DNA from: Pseudomonadota bacterium | GTDB taxonomy: Bacteria; Pseudomonadota; Gammaproteobacteria; Burkholderiales; Casimicrobiaceae | DNA: 9,767 bases | Direction: 5' to 3' | NCBI GenBank assembly: GCA_022709775.1 | Contig: JAKLIE010000030.1 | Location: 1-9,767 of the forward strand | In this document: positions 1-6,272 of the stretch, piece by piece | How the letters are laid out: every line of letters starts with the position of its first letter | Numbering within the stretch: position 1 is the stretch's first letter | Notes under the pieces: model-generated | Database searches by the model: none | What the model saw: only the letters and a program-made list of their open reading frames with translations | What the model was told of the DNA's origin: nothing | Translations under genes and position numbers: made by a program

Positions 1-561
1 GCTCCCGGCCTGCACGAAGCAGACGCCGAACCAGATCACCGCCAGCGCGGCGACGCCGTTGAGCCAGTGGCGCGCCGGCAGCAGCAGCGGCTTGCCGCCG
101 ATCTTGCCCGAGAGCTTGCCGAACGCGATCAGCGAGCCGGAGAACGTGACCGCCCCGATCAGCACGCCGACGTACATCTCGATCTCGTGGATCGTCTTCT
201 CGGCGGGGGTCAGGTTCGCCGAGACCGCGGGATCGATGTAGTTGGCGTAGCCGACCAGCATCGCGGCGAGGCCGACCAGGCTGTGCATCAGCGCCACCAG
301 CTCGGGCATCTGCGTCATCTTCACGACGCGCGCTGCGTACAGGCCGATGGCCGCGCCGACCACCATCGCCCCGAGGATGTAGGGCAGCCCGGCGGCGGCG
401 ACCTGCGGGCCGAAGATCGTGGCGACCACGGCGATCGCCATGCCGACGATGCCGAAGAGGTTGCCGCGCCGCGCCGTCTCCTGGTTGGAGAGCCCGCCGA
501 GGCACAGGATGAAGAGGATGGCCGCTCCGAGGTAGGAGATCGCCGAAAGGCTGGAAGTCAT
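1..561 (-). CDS. pntB: NAD(P) transhydrogenase subunit beta, N-terminal part (cut by window edge)
   Basis: PntB is the beta subunit of the proton-translocating transhydrogenase of the inner membrane, which moves hydride from NADH to NADP+ using the proton gradient. Only 187 residues lie in the window; the NADP-binding domain III lies beyond position 1. About six hydrophobic segments are visible (roughly residues 4-24, 35-55, 58-79, 87-106, 128-148 and 166-185), matching the membrane domain at the start of PntB. The stretch MPELVALMHSLVGLAA (residues 85-100) holds His93, equivalent to the conserved His91 of E. coli PntB implicated in proton transfer, and VTFSGSLIAFGKLSGKI (138-154) is also typical. 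The ATG lies 12 bases after the pntA stop codon. A GGGGA ribosome binding site begins inside that TAG (TAGGGGAA), so translation is probably coupled to pntA. Family assignment is from recognised motifs and gene order. Confidence 0.95.
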   Translation of the reverse strand, partial: MTSSLSAISYLGAAILFILCLGGLSNQETARRGNLFGIVGMAIAVVATIFGPQVAAAGLPYILGAMVVGAAIGLYAARVVKMTQMPELVALMHSLVGLAAMLVGYANYIDPAVSANLTPAEKTIHEIEMYVGVLIGAVTFSGSLIAFGKLSGKIGGKPLLLPARHWLNGVAALAVIWFGVCFVQAGS

Positions 562-573
562 GGTCCCGTTCCC

Positions 574-2175
574 CTACTTGCGGAACATTTCCAGCATGCG
601 CCGCGTCACCGCGAAGCCGCCGAACATGTTGACCGTGGCGAGCGCGATCGCCAGCACGGAGAGCCACCTGATCCACTCGTTCGGTCGCGAGAGGTCGGCG
701 GAGATCTTCGTCAGGTCCGGCGCGATCTGCACCAGCGCGCCGATGGCGATGATGCTGCTGACGGCGTTGGTCACGCTCATCAGCGGCGTGTGCAGCGCCG
801 GCTTGACGTTCCAGACCACCATGTACCCGACGAAGCACGCCAGCACGAACACGGTGAAATGGCCGAGGAAGGAGGGCGGCGCATAGCGCCCGATGAGCAG
901 GAACAGGAGCGCGCCCGCGCCGAAAAGGACGGCCGTCTTCGTGCCGGACATCGGTTCGCCGGGCTCGCCGTGTCCCTTGGCCTTGACGGTCGCGGCCGCC
1001 GGCTTCGCCGCCTGCGCCGGCGGCGCGGCGGACAGCTTCGGAGGCGGCGGCGGCCAGGTCACTTCGCCCTTGTCGATCACCGTCGTGCCGCGAAGGACCT
1101 CGTCCTGCATGTCGATCCTGACGGCATCGCCTTCGATGCTCTTCGTCTTGATCATGTCTTCCATCAGACGGAAGAGGTTGGTCCCGTACAGCGTGGACGC
1201 CTGCTTCGCGAGGCGGCTCGGCAGATCCTTGTAGCCGATGATGGTGACGCCGTGCCGGACGACGACCTCGCCGGGGACGGTGAGCTCGCAGTTGCCCCCC
1301 TGCTCGGCCGCCATGTCGACGATGACGCTGCCCTGCTTCATCGACTTGACCATGTCTTCCGTGATCAGCCTGGGCGCCGGCTTGCCGGGAATCAGCGCCG
1401 TCGTGATGATGATGTCGACCTCCCTCGCCTGCTTCGCGAACACCTCGCGCTGCGCCTTCTGGAAGCCTTCGCTCATCACCTTGGCGTAGCCGCCGACGCC
1501 GCTGCCCTCCTCCTGGTAGTCGACGGGCACGTATTCGCCGCCCAGCGACTTGATCTGGTCGGCGACTTCCGGACGCGTGTCGTTGGCCCGCACGATGGCG
1601 CCCAGGCCGGACGCGGCGCCGATCGCCGCAAGGCCCGCGACACCCGCGCCGATGACGAAGACCTTGGCCGGCGGCACCTTGCCCGCTGCCGTGATCGAGC
1701 CCGTGAAGAAGCGACCGAATTCGTGCGCCGCCTCGATGACCGCGCGGTAGCCCCCGATGTTCGCCATCGAGGACAGCGCGTCGAGCTTCTGCGCCCGCGA
1801 GATCCGCGGAACGCTGTCCATCGCGAGCACGGTCGCCTTCCGGGCGGCGAGCTGCTTCAGCAGGTCCGGGTTCTGCGCCGGCCAGATGAAGCTGACGAGC
1901 GTCGCGCCCTCGCGAAGCAGGCCGACTTCCTCCGCGTCCGGGGCGCGCACCTTGAAGACGATGTCGGACGTCGCCCACAGCCGCGATCGATCGGCGAGGA
2001 CCTCGGCGCCGGCCGCACGGTACGCATCGTCGCTGATCTGGGCCGCGTCGCCCGCCCCCGCCTCGACCGCGACCCGGAATCCCTGCTTGATCAGCTTCTC
2101 GACGACCTCCGGCACGGTGGCGACCCGCTTCTCGCCCGGGAACACCTCGCGCGGGACTCCGATCTGCAAAGACAT
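574..2175 (-). CDS. pntA: NAD(P) transhydrogenase subunit alpha, full-length E. coli-type
   Basis: PntA (533 residues; E. coli about 510) binds NAD(H) and carries part of the membrane domain. Domain I covers about residues 1-375: the NAD-binding loop GAGVAG at 176-181 follows a beta strand (KVFVI), Asp199 lies at the end of the next strand, and R124, Q129 and D132 in [16 protein letters not shown] match the conserved RQD loop that orders NADH beside NADP+. A Pro/Ala-rich linker (about 375-408, starting WPPPPPK) leads to four hydrophobic segments (about 413-430, 437-456, 466-486, 502-524), including [18 protein letters not shown] and [12 protein letters not shown]. This is the fused alpha form, unlike the split PntAA/PntAB of many alphaproteobacteria. 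An in-frame ATG 24 codons upstream (2247) was rejected: its extra residues are not family-like, and AGGGGAG lies 6 bases before the chosen ATG. Followed by pntB after 12 bases. Residue 198 is Asn where E. coli has Phe. Confidence 0.97.
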   Translation of the reverse strand: MSLQIGVPREVFPGEKRVATVPEVVEKLIKQGFRVAVEAGAGDAAQISDDAYRAAGAEVLADRSRLWATSDIVFKVRAPDAEEVGLLREGATLVSFIWPAQNPDLLKQLAARKATVLAMDSVPRISRAQKLDALSSMANIGGYRAVIEAAHEFGRFFTGSITAAGKVPPAKVFVIGAGVAGLAAIGAASGLGAIVRANDTRPEVADQIKSLGGEYVPVDYQEEGSGVGGYAKVMSEGFQKAQREVFAKQAREVDIIITTALIPGKPAPRLITEDMVKSMKQGSVIVDMAAEQGGNCELTVPGEVVVRHGVTIIGYKDLPSRLAKQASTLYGTNLFRLMEDMIKTKSIEGDAVRIDMQDEVLRGTTVIDKGEVTWPPPPPKLSAAPPAQAAKPAAATVKAKGHGEPGEPMSGTKTAVLFGAGALLFLLIGRYAPPSFLGHFTVFVLACFVGYMVVWNVKPALHTPLMSVTNAVSSIIAIGALVQIAPDLTKISADLSRPNEWIRWLSVLAIALATVNMFGGFAVTRRMLEMFRK

Positions 2176-2180
2176 TCGCG

Positions 2181-2188
2181 TCTCCCCT
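2181..2188 (-). promoter_or_regulatory. Ribosome binding site that fixes the pntA start
   Basis: On the minus strand AGGGGAGA lies 5 to 6 bases before the ATG at 2175. It is a strong Shine-Dalgarno match with good spacing and supports starting at [10 protein letters not shown] rather than at the upstream in-frame ATG (2247). Confidence 0.8.
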
Positions 2189-2280
2189 GAAGTCGATGCC
2201 GTTGCGCTCTCACGCCAGACGACACGAAGAACCGGAGCACGGGTCACCGCGCCCCCGCCAACTCCGTCTGTTCGCCGCGC

Positions 2281-2294
2281 GCGCTAGCTAGCGC
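2281..2294. repeat. Perfect 14-bp palindrome GCGCTAGCTAGCGC
   Basis: The sequence is exactly self-complementary and contains two CTAG tetranucleotides, which are generally scarce in bacterial DNA. It sits in the 144-base gap between the dehydrogenase stop (2320) and the pntA start (2175), about 106 bases before pntA. With no loop and no T-run on either side it does not look like an intrinsic terminator; a dimeric repressor or activator site is the simplest alternative, but that is inference. I see no convincing -35/-10 pair for pntA in the rest of this gap. Confidence 0.5.
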
Positions 2295-2319
2295 AACGTC
2301 GCAGAATCAACGGCTTGGA

Positions 2320-3384
2320 TCATAGCATCGCCGCTATCGCCTTGCCGGCCTCGACAGTCGACGCGCGCCCGCCGATGTCCCGCGTGCGCGGCGCCTTCGG
2401 GTCCGCGAGCGTGCGCTCGATCGCCGAGACGATCGCGGCACCGGCCTCGGGGTGGCCGAGGAAGTCCAGCATCAGCGCGCCCGACCAGATCTGGCCGATC
2501 GGATTCGCGATGCCCTGCCCCGCGATGTCCGGCGCCGAGCCGTGCACCGGTTCGAACAGCGACGGGTGCGCGCGCTCCGGATTGAGGTTCGCCGAAGGCG
2601 CGATGCCGATCGTGCCGCAGACGGCGGGACCGAGGTCCGACAGGATGTCGCCGAACAGGTTGGAGCCGACGACCACGTCGAACACCTGCGGACGGGCGAC
2701 GAAATGCGCGGTCAGGATGTCGATGTGGAACTGGTCCGTGCGCACGTCCGGGTAGTCCGCGGCCATCGCCTTGAAGCGCTCGTCCCAGTACGGCATCGTG
2801 ATCGCGATGCCGTTCGACTTGGTCGCCGACGTCAGGTGCTTCTCCGGGCGCGTGCGCGCGAGTTCGAACGCGTAGCGCAGCACGCGGTCGACACCCTTGC
2901 GCGTGAACACCGACTCCTGGATCACGAACTCGCGGTCGGTACCCTCGAACATGCGCCCGCCCACCGCCGAGTACTCGCCTTCGGTGTTCTCGCGCACGAC
3001 GACGAAGTCGATGTCGCCGGGCTTCCGGTTCGCGAGCGGCGTCGCGACGCCGGGCATCAGCCGGCACGGCCGCAGGTTCACGTACTGGTCGAAGCCGCGG
3101 CGGAACGGGATCAGCGAGCCCCACAGCGACACGTGGTCGGGCACCGCCGCTGGCCAGCCCACCGCGCCGTAGTAGATCGCCTCGAAGCCCGAGAGCGTCT
3201 CGAACCAGTCCTCCGGCATCATCCGGCCGTGCTTCTGGTAGTAGTCGCAACTCCAGTCGAAGTGCTTGAACTCGAGCGACACGCCGTGTCGCTTCGCCGC
3301 GGCCTCGACCGCGCGCAAGCCCTCGGGCATGACCTCCTTGCCGATGCCGTCGCCGGGCATCACCGCGATGCGGTGCGTCTTCAT
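2320..3384 (-). CDS. Tartrate dehydrogenase / D-malate dehydrogenase family (TtuC/DmlA-like)
   Basis: This cytoplasmic NAD- and divalent-metal-dependent beta-decarboxylating dehydrogenase (354 residues, usual length) belongs to the isopropylmalate/isocitrate dehydrogenase superfamily. Members of this branch oxidise D-malate to pyruvate and CO2, or oxidise or decarboxylate tartrate. Visible signatures: N-terminal IAVMPGDGIGKEV (6-18), FDWSCDYYQKHGRMMP (42-57) and WGSLIPFRRGFDQYVNLRP (88-106), characteristic of the tartrate/D-malate branch rather than LeuB; ENTEGEYS (132-139) with Tyr138; Lys189 in ATKSNG; metal-ligand aspartates D222, D246 and D250 (GSNLFGDILSDLGP); and the NAD loop HGSAPDIAGQGIANP (281-295). 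GAGGGAGGG lies about 7 bases before the ATG. A TAGAAT box at 3412-3417 gives a likely promoter. pntAB follows on the same strand after 144 bases. D-malate, tartrate and 3-isopropylmalate cannot be told apart from sequence alone. Confidence 0.92.
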   Translation of the reverse strand: MKTHRIAVMPGDGIGKEVMPEGLRAVEAAAKRHGVSLEFKHFDWSCDYYQKHGRMMPEDWFETLSGFEAIYYGAVGWPAAVPDHVSLWGSLIPFRRGFDQYVNLRPCRLMPGVATPLANRKPGDIDFVVVRENTEGEYSAVGGRMFEGTDREFVIQESVFTRKGVDRVLRYAFELARTRPEKHLTSATKSNGIAITMPYWDERFKAMAADYPDVRTDQFHIDILTAHFVARPQVFDVVVGSNLFGDILSDLGPAVCGTIGIAPSANLNPERAHPSLFEPVHGSAPDIAGQGIANPIGQIWSGALMLDFLGHPEAGAAIVSAIERTLADPKAPRTRDIGGRASTVEAGKAIAAML

Positions 3385-3411
3385 GCGTCGCCCTCCCTCG
3401 ATGAGCCTGCG

Positions 3412-3417
3412 ATTCTA
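3412..3417 (-). promoter_or_regulatory. Candidate -10 box (TAGAAT) for the tartrate/D-malate dehydrogenase gene
   Basis: On the minus strand TAGAAT matches the sigma-70 -10 consensus at 5 of 6 bases. Transcription would start near 3405, leaving a leader of about 20 bases that contains the GAGGGAGGG ribosome binding site. The -35 position at 17-base spacing (3435-3440, ACACCG) is poor, so this call rests on the -10 box and its placement. Confidence 0.45.
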
Positions 3418-3442
3418 AACGGCCCGCCGGACGACGGTGTGG

Positions 3443-3448
3443 TAGAGT
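3443..3448 (+). promoter_or_regulatory. Weak candidate -10 box (TAGAGT) for the DMT transporter gene
   Basis: TAGAGT matches the -10 consensus at 4 of 6 bases and sits back to back with the minus-strand box at 3412-3417. Transcription would start near 3455, only about five bases before the hairpin at 3460. No -35 match is seen at normal spacing. Confidence 0.25.
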
Positions 3449-3459
3449 CGATGCAACCG

Positions 3460-3484
3460 ACGCCGGCGCGCACGCCGGCGTTTT
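3460..3484 (+). terminator. Terminator-like hairpin with T-run in front of the DMT transporter gene
   Basis: ACGCCGGCG (3460-3468) pairs perfectly with CGCCGGCGT (3473-3481) across the four-base loop CGCA, and TTT follows (3482-3484; the last paired base is also T). This has the form of a rho-independent terminator on the plus strand. It ends 22 bases before the GTG of the transporter gene and lies in a divergent gap, so no upstream plus-strand gene needs terminating. It may instead be an attenuator or a 5' end stem; see findings. Confidence 0.5.
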
Positions 3485-3506
3485 CGCTGCCGCTCCCGCC
3501 CGACCC

Positions 3507-4412
3507 GTGACCGACCCCGCCGCACGACTACGCGCGATCGCCATGATGGTCGTCGCCGCGATCTGCTGGTCGTCGGGCGGGTACCTCGTGCGCCAGCTCT
3601 CGATCCAGGGCGCCTGGGAGATCGTCTTCTGGCGCAGCGTCTTCATGGTGCTGTTCGTCGCCGGCGTCCTGCTGGCGATGCACGGGAAGCGCATGCCGCA
3701 GGCCGTTCGCGCGGTCGGCTGGCCCGGCCTCGCGTCGGGAACCTTCCTCGCCTGCACGTTCTTCTTCTTCATCGCGTCGCTCACGCGCACGACGGTCGCG
3801 AACACGTTCGTGTTGATGAGCGTCTCGCCGTTCCTCGCGGCGATCGCCGGCCGGCTCCTGCTGCGGGAGCCGGTCCCCGGGCGCACCTGGATCGCGATGA
3901 CCGTCGCCTTCGCGGGCATCGTCGTGATGTTCGCCGAGTCGATGGACGCCGGCCGCCTCGTCGGGAACCTGCTGGCGCTCGGCGTGTCGTGCTTCTTCGC
4001 CGCGCAGGTCACCGTGCTGCGCAAGTACCACGCGACCGTCGACATGCTCCCCCAGGTGATGATCGCGGGCGTGCTCTCGATCGTCGTTGCGCTGCCGTTG
4101 GCGCTCCCCTTCTCGGTCAGCGGGCGCGACCTCGTCGTGCTGGCGGTGCTGGGGTGCGTGCAGCTCGGCACCGGGTGCCTGCTCGCGACCGCCGCGTCGC
4201 GCCACCTCACGGCGACCGAACTGGGGCTGCTCGGCCTCCTCGAGCCCATCCTCGGACCGATCTGGGTGTGGGCGCTGATGGGCGAGCACCCGGGCACGGC
4301 GACTCTCTTCGGCGGCGCGATCGTGCTGTCGGCCGTCATCGCGAACGAGGTCGTCGCCGCCTGGCGCACGCGCGGAGGCGCGACGTCCGCCGGCGTGCCG
4401 CCCGTCGCCTGA
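3507..4412 (+). CDS. DMT-superfamily transporter with two EamA domains
   Basis: This is an inner-membrane transporter of 301 residues, the usual length for ten-helix EamA proteins, with an internal repeat: EamA domain one about 12-143 and domain two about 152-283. The family exports or imports amino acids, nucleosides and other small metabolites; the substrate cannot be read from the sequence. Typical features are the opening helix with CWSSGGYLVRQ (20-30), WRSVFMVLF in helix two (42-50), the charged RLLLREPVPGRTW (116-128) at the end of helix four, and LLEPILGPIWVWALMGEHP (244-262) in the second half. The start is GTG at 3507, preceded by a pyrimidine-rich stretch with no Shine-Dalgarno sequence. 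ATG codons at 3543 and 3546 would clip the first helix, so GTG is preferred. The TSUP gene follows after 27 bases and is probably in the same transcript. Confidence 0.88.
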   Translation: MTDPAARLRAIAMMVVAAICWSSGGYLVRQLSIQGAWEIVFWRSVFMVLFVAGVLLAMHGKRMPQAVRAVGWPGLASGTFLACTFFFFIASLTRTTVANTFVLMSVSPFLAAIAGRLLLREPVPGRTWIAMTVAFAGIVVMFAESMDAGRLVGNLLALGVSCFFAAQVTVLRKYHATVDMLPQVMIAGVLSIVVALPLALPFSVSGRDLVVLAVLGCVQLGTGCLLATAASRHLTATELGLLGLLEPILGPIWVWALMGEHPGTATLFGGAIVLSAVIANEVVAAWRTRGGATSAGVPPVA

Positions 4413-4439
4413 GTCCGGCGAGCCTGCCCGACCTCGGCC

Positions 4440-5213
4440 ATGGCATTTCCGGACTTCCCGCCCGCGTTCTACCCGGTCGCCGTGTTCGCGATCCTCCTCA
4501 CCGGCATCGCGAAGGGCGGCTTCGGCGGTGGGTCCGGCGGCGTCGCGGTGCCGCTGATGTCGATCTTCATCGCCCCGCCCGAGGCGGCGGCGATCATGCT
4601 GCCGATCCTGTGCGCGATGGACCTCTTCGGCGTGCACGCCTACCGCGGCCTCTGGTCGAAGAGGCACCTCGCGATCCTGCTGCCCGGCGCGCTCCTGGGC
4701 ATCGTCGCGGGTGCGTTCGCGTTCGGCGCGATGCCCGTGAACGCCATCCGGCTGGCGATCGGCGGCATCGCCGTCGGATTCGCCCTCAACCGCTGGTTCC
4801 GGCTCTCCGAGCGGCTCGCTGAGCGGCTCGCCGCGTCGCCGCAGCCGCCCGGCAAGGCGGCCGGCGCGTTCTGGGGCGCGGTGTCGGGCTTCACGAGCAC
4901 GCTCGCCCACGCGGGCGGTCCGCCGTTCGCCGTCTACCTGCTGCCGCAGAAGCTCGACAAGACCGCGTTCGTGGCGACCTCGGTGGTGTTCTTCCTGATC
5001 GTCAACTACGTGAAGCTGGTGCCGTACTGGTTCCTGGGCCAGCTCAACACCGGCAACCTGGCGGCATCGCTGCTCTTCGCCCCGCTCGCGCCGGCCGGGA
5101 TCTGGCTCGGCGTCTGGCTGCACCGCCGGATTCCCGAGGCACCGTTCTATCGGGTCGCCTACGGCCTCCTGTTCGTGACCGGCGCGAAGCTGGTCTGGGA
5201 CGCGCTGGCCTGA
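4440..5213 (+). CDS. TSUP family permease (TauE/SafE, sulfite exporter-type)
   Basis: This is an integral inner-membrane protein of 257 residues with about eight hydrophobic segments, the normal size for TauE/SafE (TSUP) proteins. The family moves sulfite, sulfoacetate and other organosulfur or C2 anions; the substrate here is unknown. Each half carries a glycine-rich re-entrant motif: GIAKGGFGGGSGG (22-34) and TLAHAGGPPFAVYLLP (154-169), the latter being the HAGGPP signature of the family. A charged loop with the short repeat ERLAERLA (124-131) separates the halves. The ATG at 4440 starts 27 bases after the DMT transporter stop, without a clear Shine-Dalgarno sequence. Pairing with a DMT transporter suggests a two-exporter transcript but does not reveal a pathway. 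accA follows 63 bases downstream, probably with its own promoter. Confidence 0.9.
   Translation: MAFPDFPPAFYPVAVFAILLTGIAKGGFGGGSGGVAVPLMSIFIAPPEAAAIMLPILCAMDLFGVHAYRGLWSKRHLAILLPGALLGIVAGAFAFGAMPVNAIRLAIGGIAVGFALNRWFRLSERLAERLAASPQPPGKAAGAFWGAVSGFTSTLAHAGGPPFAVYLLPQKLDKTAFVATSVVFFLIVNYVKLVPYWFLGQLNTGNLAASLLFAPLAPAGIWLGVWLHRRIPEAPFYRVAYGLLFVTGAKLVWDALA
4809..4832 (+). repeat. 12-bp tandem duplication within the TSUP gene
   Basis: GAGCGGCTCGCT is followed directly by GAGCGGCTCGCC, two copies differing only at the last base and encoding ERLA-ERLA in the loop between the two membrane halves. The frame is kept. It looks like a small slippage duplication. Confidence 0.6.
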
Positions 5214-5264
5214 CGCCGCCGGGACGCGCCCGGGCTGCCGCAGGCCGCGCGACGCACGGTGCGC

Positions 5265-5270
5265 TATCAT
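5265..5270 (+). promoter_or_regulatory. Candidate -10 box (TATCAT) for accA
   Basis: TATCAT matches the -10 consensus at 5 of 6 bases and lies in the 63-base gap after the TSUP gene. Six bases (CGCGCG) separate it from the ATG at 5277, so transcription would begin at or very near that ATG, giving a leaderless or nearly leaderless message. No good -35 is visible at 17-base spacing (5242-5247, AGGCCG). Confidence 0.4.
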
Positions 5271-5276
5271 CGCGCG

Positions 5277-6272
5277 ATGGCTACCCGCACCCCGGCCGCG
5301 CCGATGAAGCAGACCTTCCTCGACTTCGAGCAGCCGATCGCCGAGCTGCAGACGAAGATCGACGAGCTGCGCTTCGTGCACGAGGACTCCGCCGTCGACA
5401 TCGCCGACGAGATCGCGCGGCTGTCGCGCAAGAGCCAGCAGCTCACGAAGGACATCTACGCGAAGCTCACGTCGTGGCAGATCGCGCAGGTCGCGCGCCA
5501 TCCGCAGCGGCCCTACACGCTCGACTACATCGCGGGCATCTTCACCGAGTTCCGCGAGCTCCACGGCGACCGCGCCTATGCGGACGACGCCGCGATCGTC
5601 GGCGGCCTCGCGCGGTTCAACGGCCGGCCCTGCGTCGTGATCGGCCACCAGAAGGGCCGCGACACCAAGGAGAAGATCCACCGCAACTTCGGCATGCCGC
5701 GGCCCGAGGGCTACCGCAAGGCGCTGCGGCTCATGAAGCTCGCCGAGAAGTTCGCGCTGCCGCTCTTCACCTTCGTCGACACGCCCGGCGCCTATCCGGG
5801 CATCGGCGCCGAGGAGCGCGGCCAGTCGGAGGCGATCGGGCGGAACCTGTTCGAGATGGCGGGACTGCGCACTCCGATCGTCGTCACCGTCATCGGCGAA
5901 GGAGGATCGGGAGGCGCGCTCGCGATCGCGGTCGGCGACGTGACGCTGATGCTCCAGTACTCGACCTACTCGGTGATCTCGCCCGAGGGTTGCGCGTCGA
6001 TCCTGTGGAAGAGCGCCGAGCACGCACCCGAGGCCGCCGAGATCCTCGGCATCACGGCGCCGCGCCTGAAGCAGCTCGGTCTGATCGACAAGGTGATCCC
6101 CGAGCCGGTCGGCGGGGCGCACCGCGACCCCGCGGCGATGATCGCGACGCTCAAGAAGGCGCTGGCGGACGCGCTCAAGCCGCTCGCCGAGCTCCCGGTC
6201 GACGAACTGGTCGAGCGGCGCGAGGACCGCATCGTGTCCTATGGCAAGTTCAAGGAGCTCAACCCGGGCTGA
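5277..6272 (+). CDS. accA: Acetyl-CoA carboxylase carboxyltransferase subunit alpha
   Basis: AccA pairs with AccD to transfer the carboxyl group from carboxybiotin on AccB to acetyl-CoA, making malonyl-CoA, the committed step of fatty acid synthesis in the cytoplasm. As drawn it has 331 residues (E. coli 319). Family signatures: [11 protein letters not shown] (14-24), [12 protein letters not shown] (74-85), HGDRAYADD (96-104), [10 protein letters not shown] (123-132), [20 protein letters not shown] (166-185), and the oxyanion-hole segment [16 protein letters not shown] (206-221). The start is uncertain. ATG 5277 suits a leaderless mRNA from the box at 5265; ATG 5304 ([11 protein letters not shown], 322 residues) matches the usual start of betaproteobacterial AccA; GTG 5259 is unlikely because it lies upstream of the -10 box. 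None has a Shine-Dalgarno sequence. The 3' end overlaps, or lies just before, tilS, a neighbour common in betaproteobacteria. Confidence 0.96.
   Translation: MATRTPAAPMKQTFLDFEQPIAELQTKIDELRFVHEDSAVDIADEIARLSRKSQQLTKDIYAKLTSWQIAQVARHPQRPYTLDYIAGIFTEFRELHGDRAYADDAAIVGGLARFNGRPCVVIGHQKGRDTKEKIHRNFGMPRPEGYRKALRLMKLAEKFALPLFTFVDTPGAYPGIGAEERGQSEAIGRNLFEMAGLRTPIVVTVIGEGGSGGALAIAVGDVTLMLQYSTYSVISPEGCASILWKSAEHAPEAAEILGITAPRLKQLGLIDKVIPEPVGGAHRDPAAMIATLKKALADALKPLAELPVDELVERREDRIVSYGKFKELNPG

Noticed and set aside
67..2190. 707-codon open frame on the plus strand opposite pntA and pntB
   Set aside because: The translation is a low-complexity Arg/Asp/His/Ala-rich shadow of the well-supported pntA and pntB genes; long antisense frames are expected at this GC content.
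2176..2247. N-terminal extension of PntA from an upstream in-frame ATG
   Set aside because: The 24 extra residues are not family-like, and a strong ribosome binding site precedes the downstream ATG at 2175.
2288..4441. 717-codon minus-strand frame spanning the dehydrogenase and the DMT gene
   Set aside because: It crosses two recognised genes in wrong frames on different strands and shows no family motif.
5219..5233. Possible terminator hairpin (CCGGG, loop ACGCG, CCCGG) after the TSUP gene
   Set aside because: Only a 5-bp stem with no T-run; easily expected by chance in GC-rich DNA.
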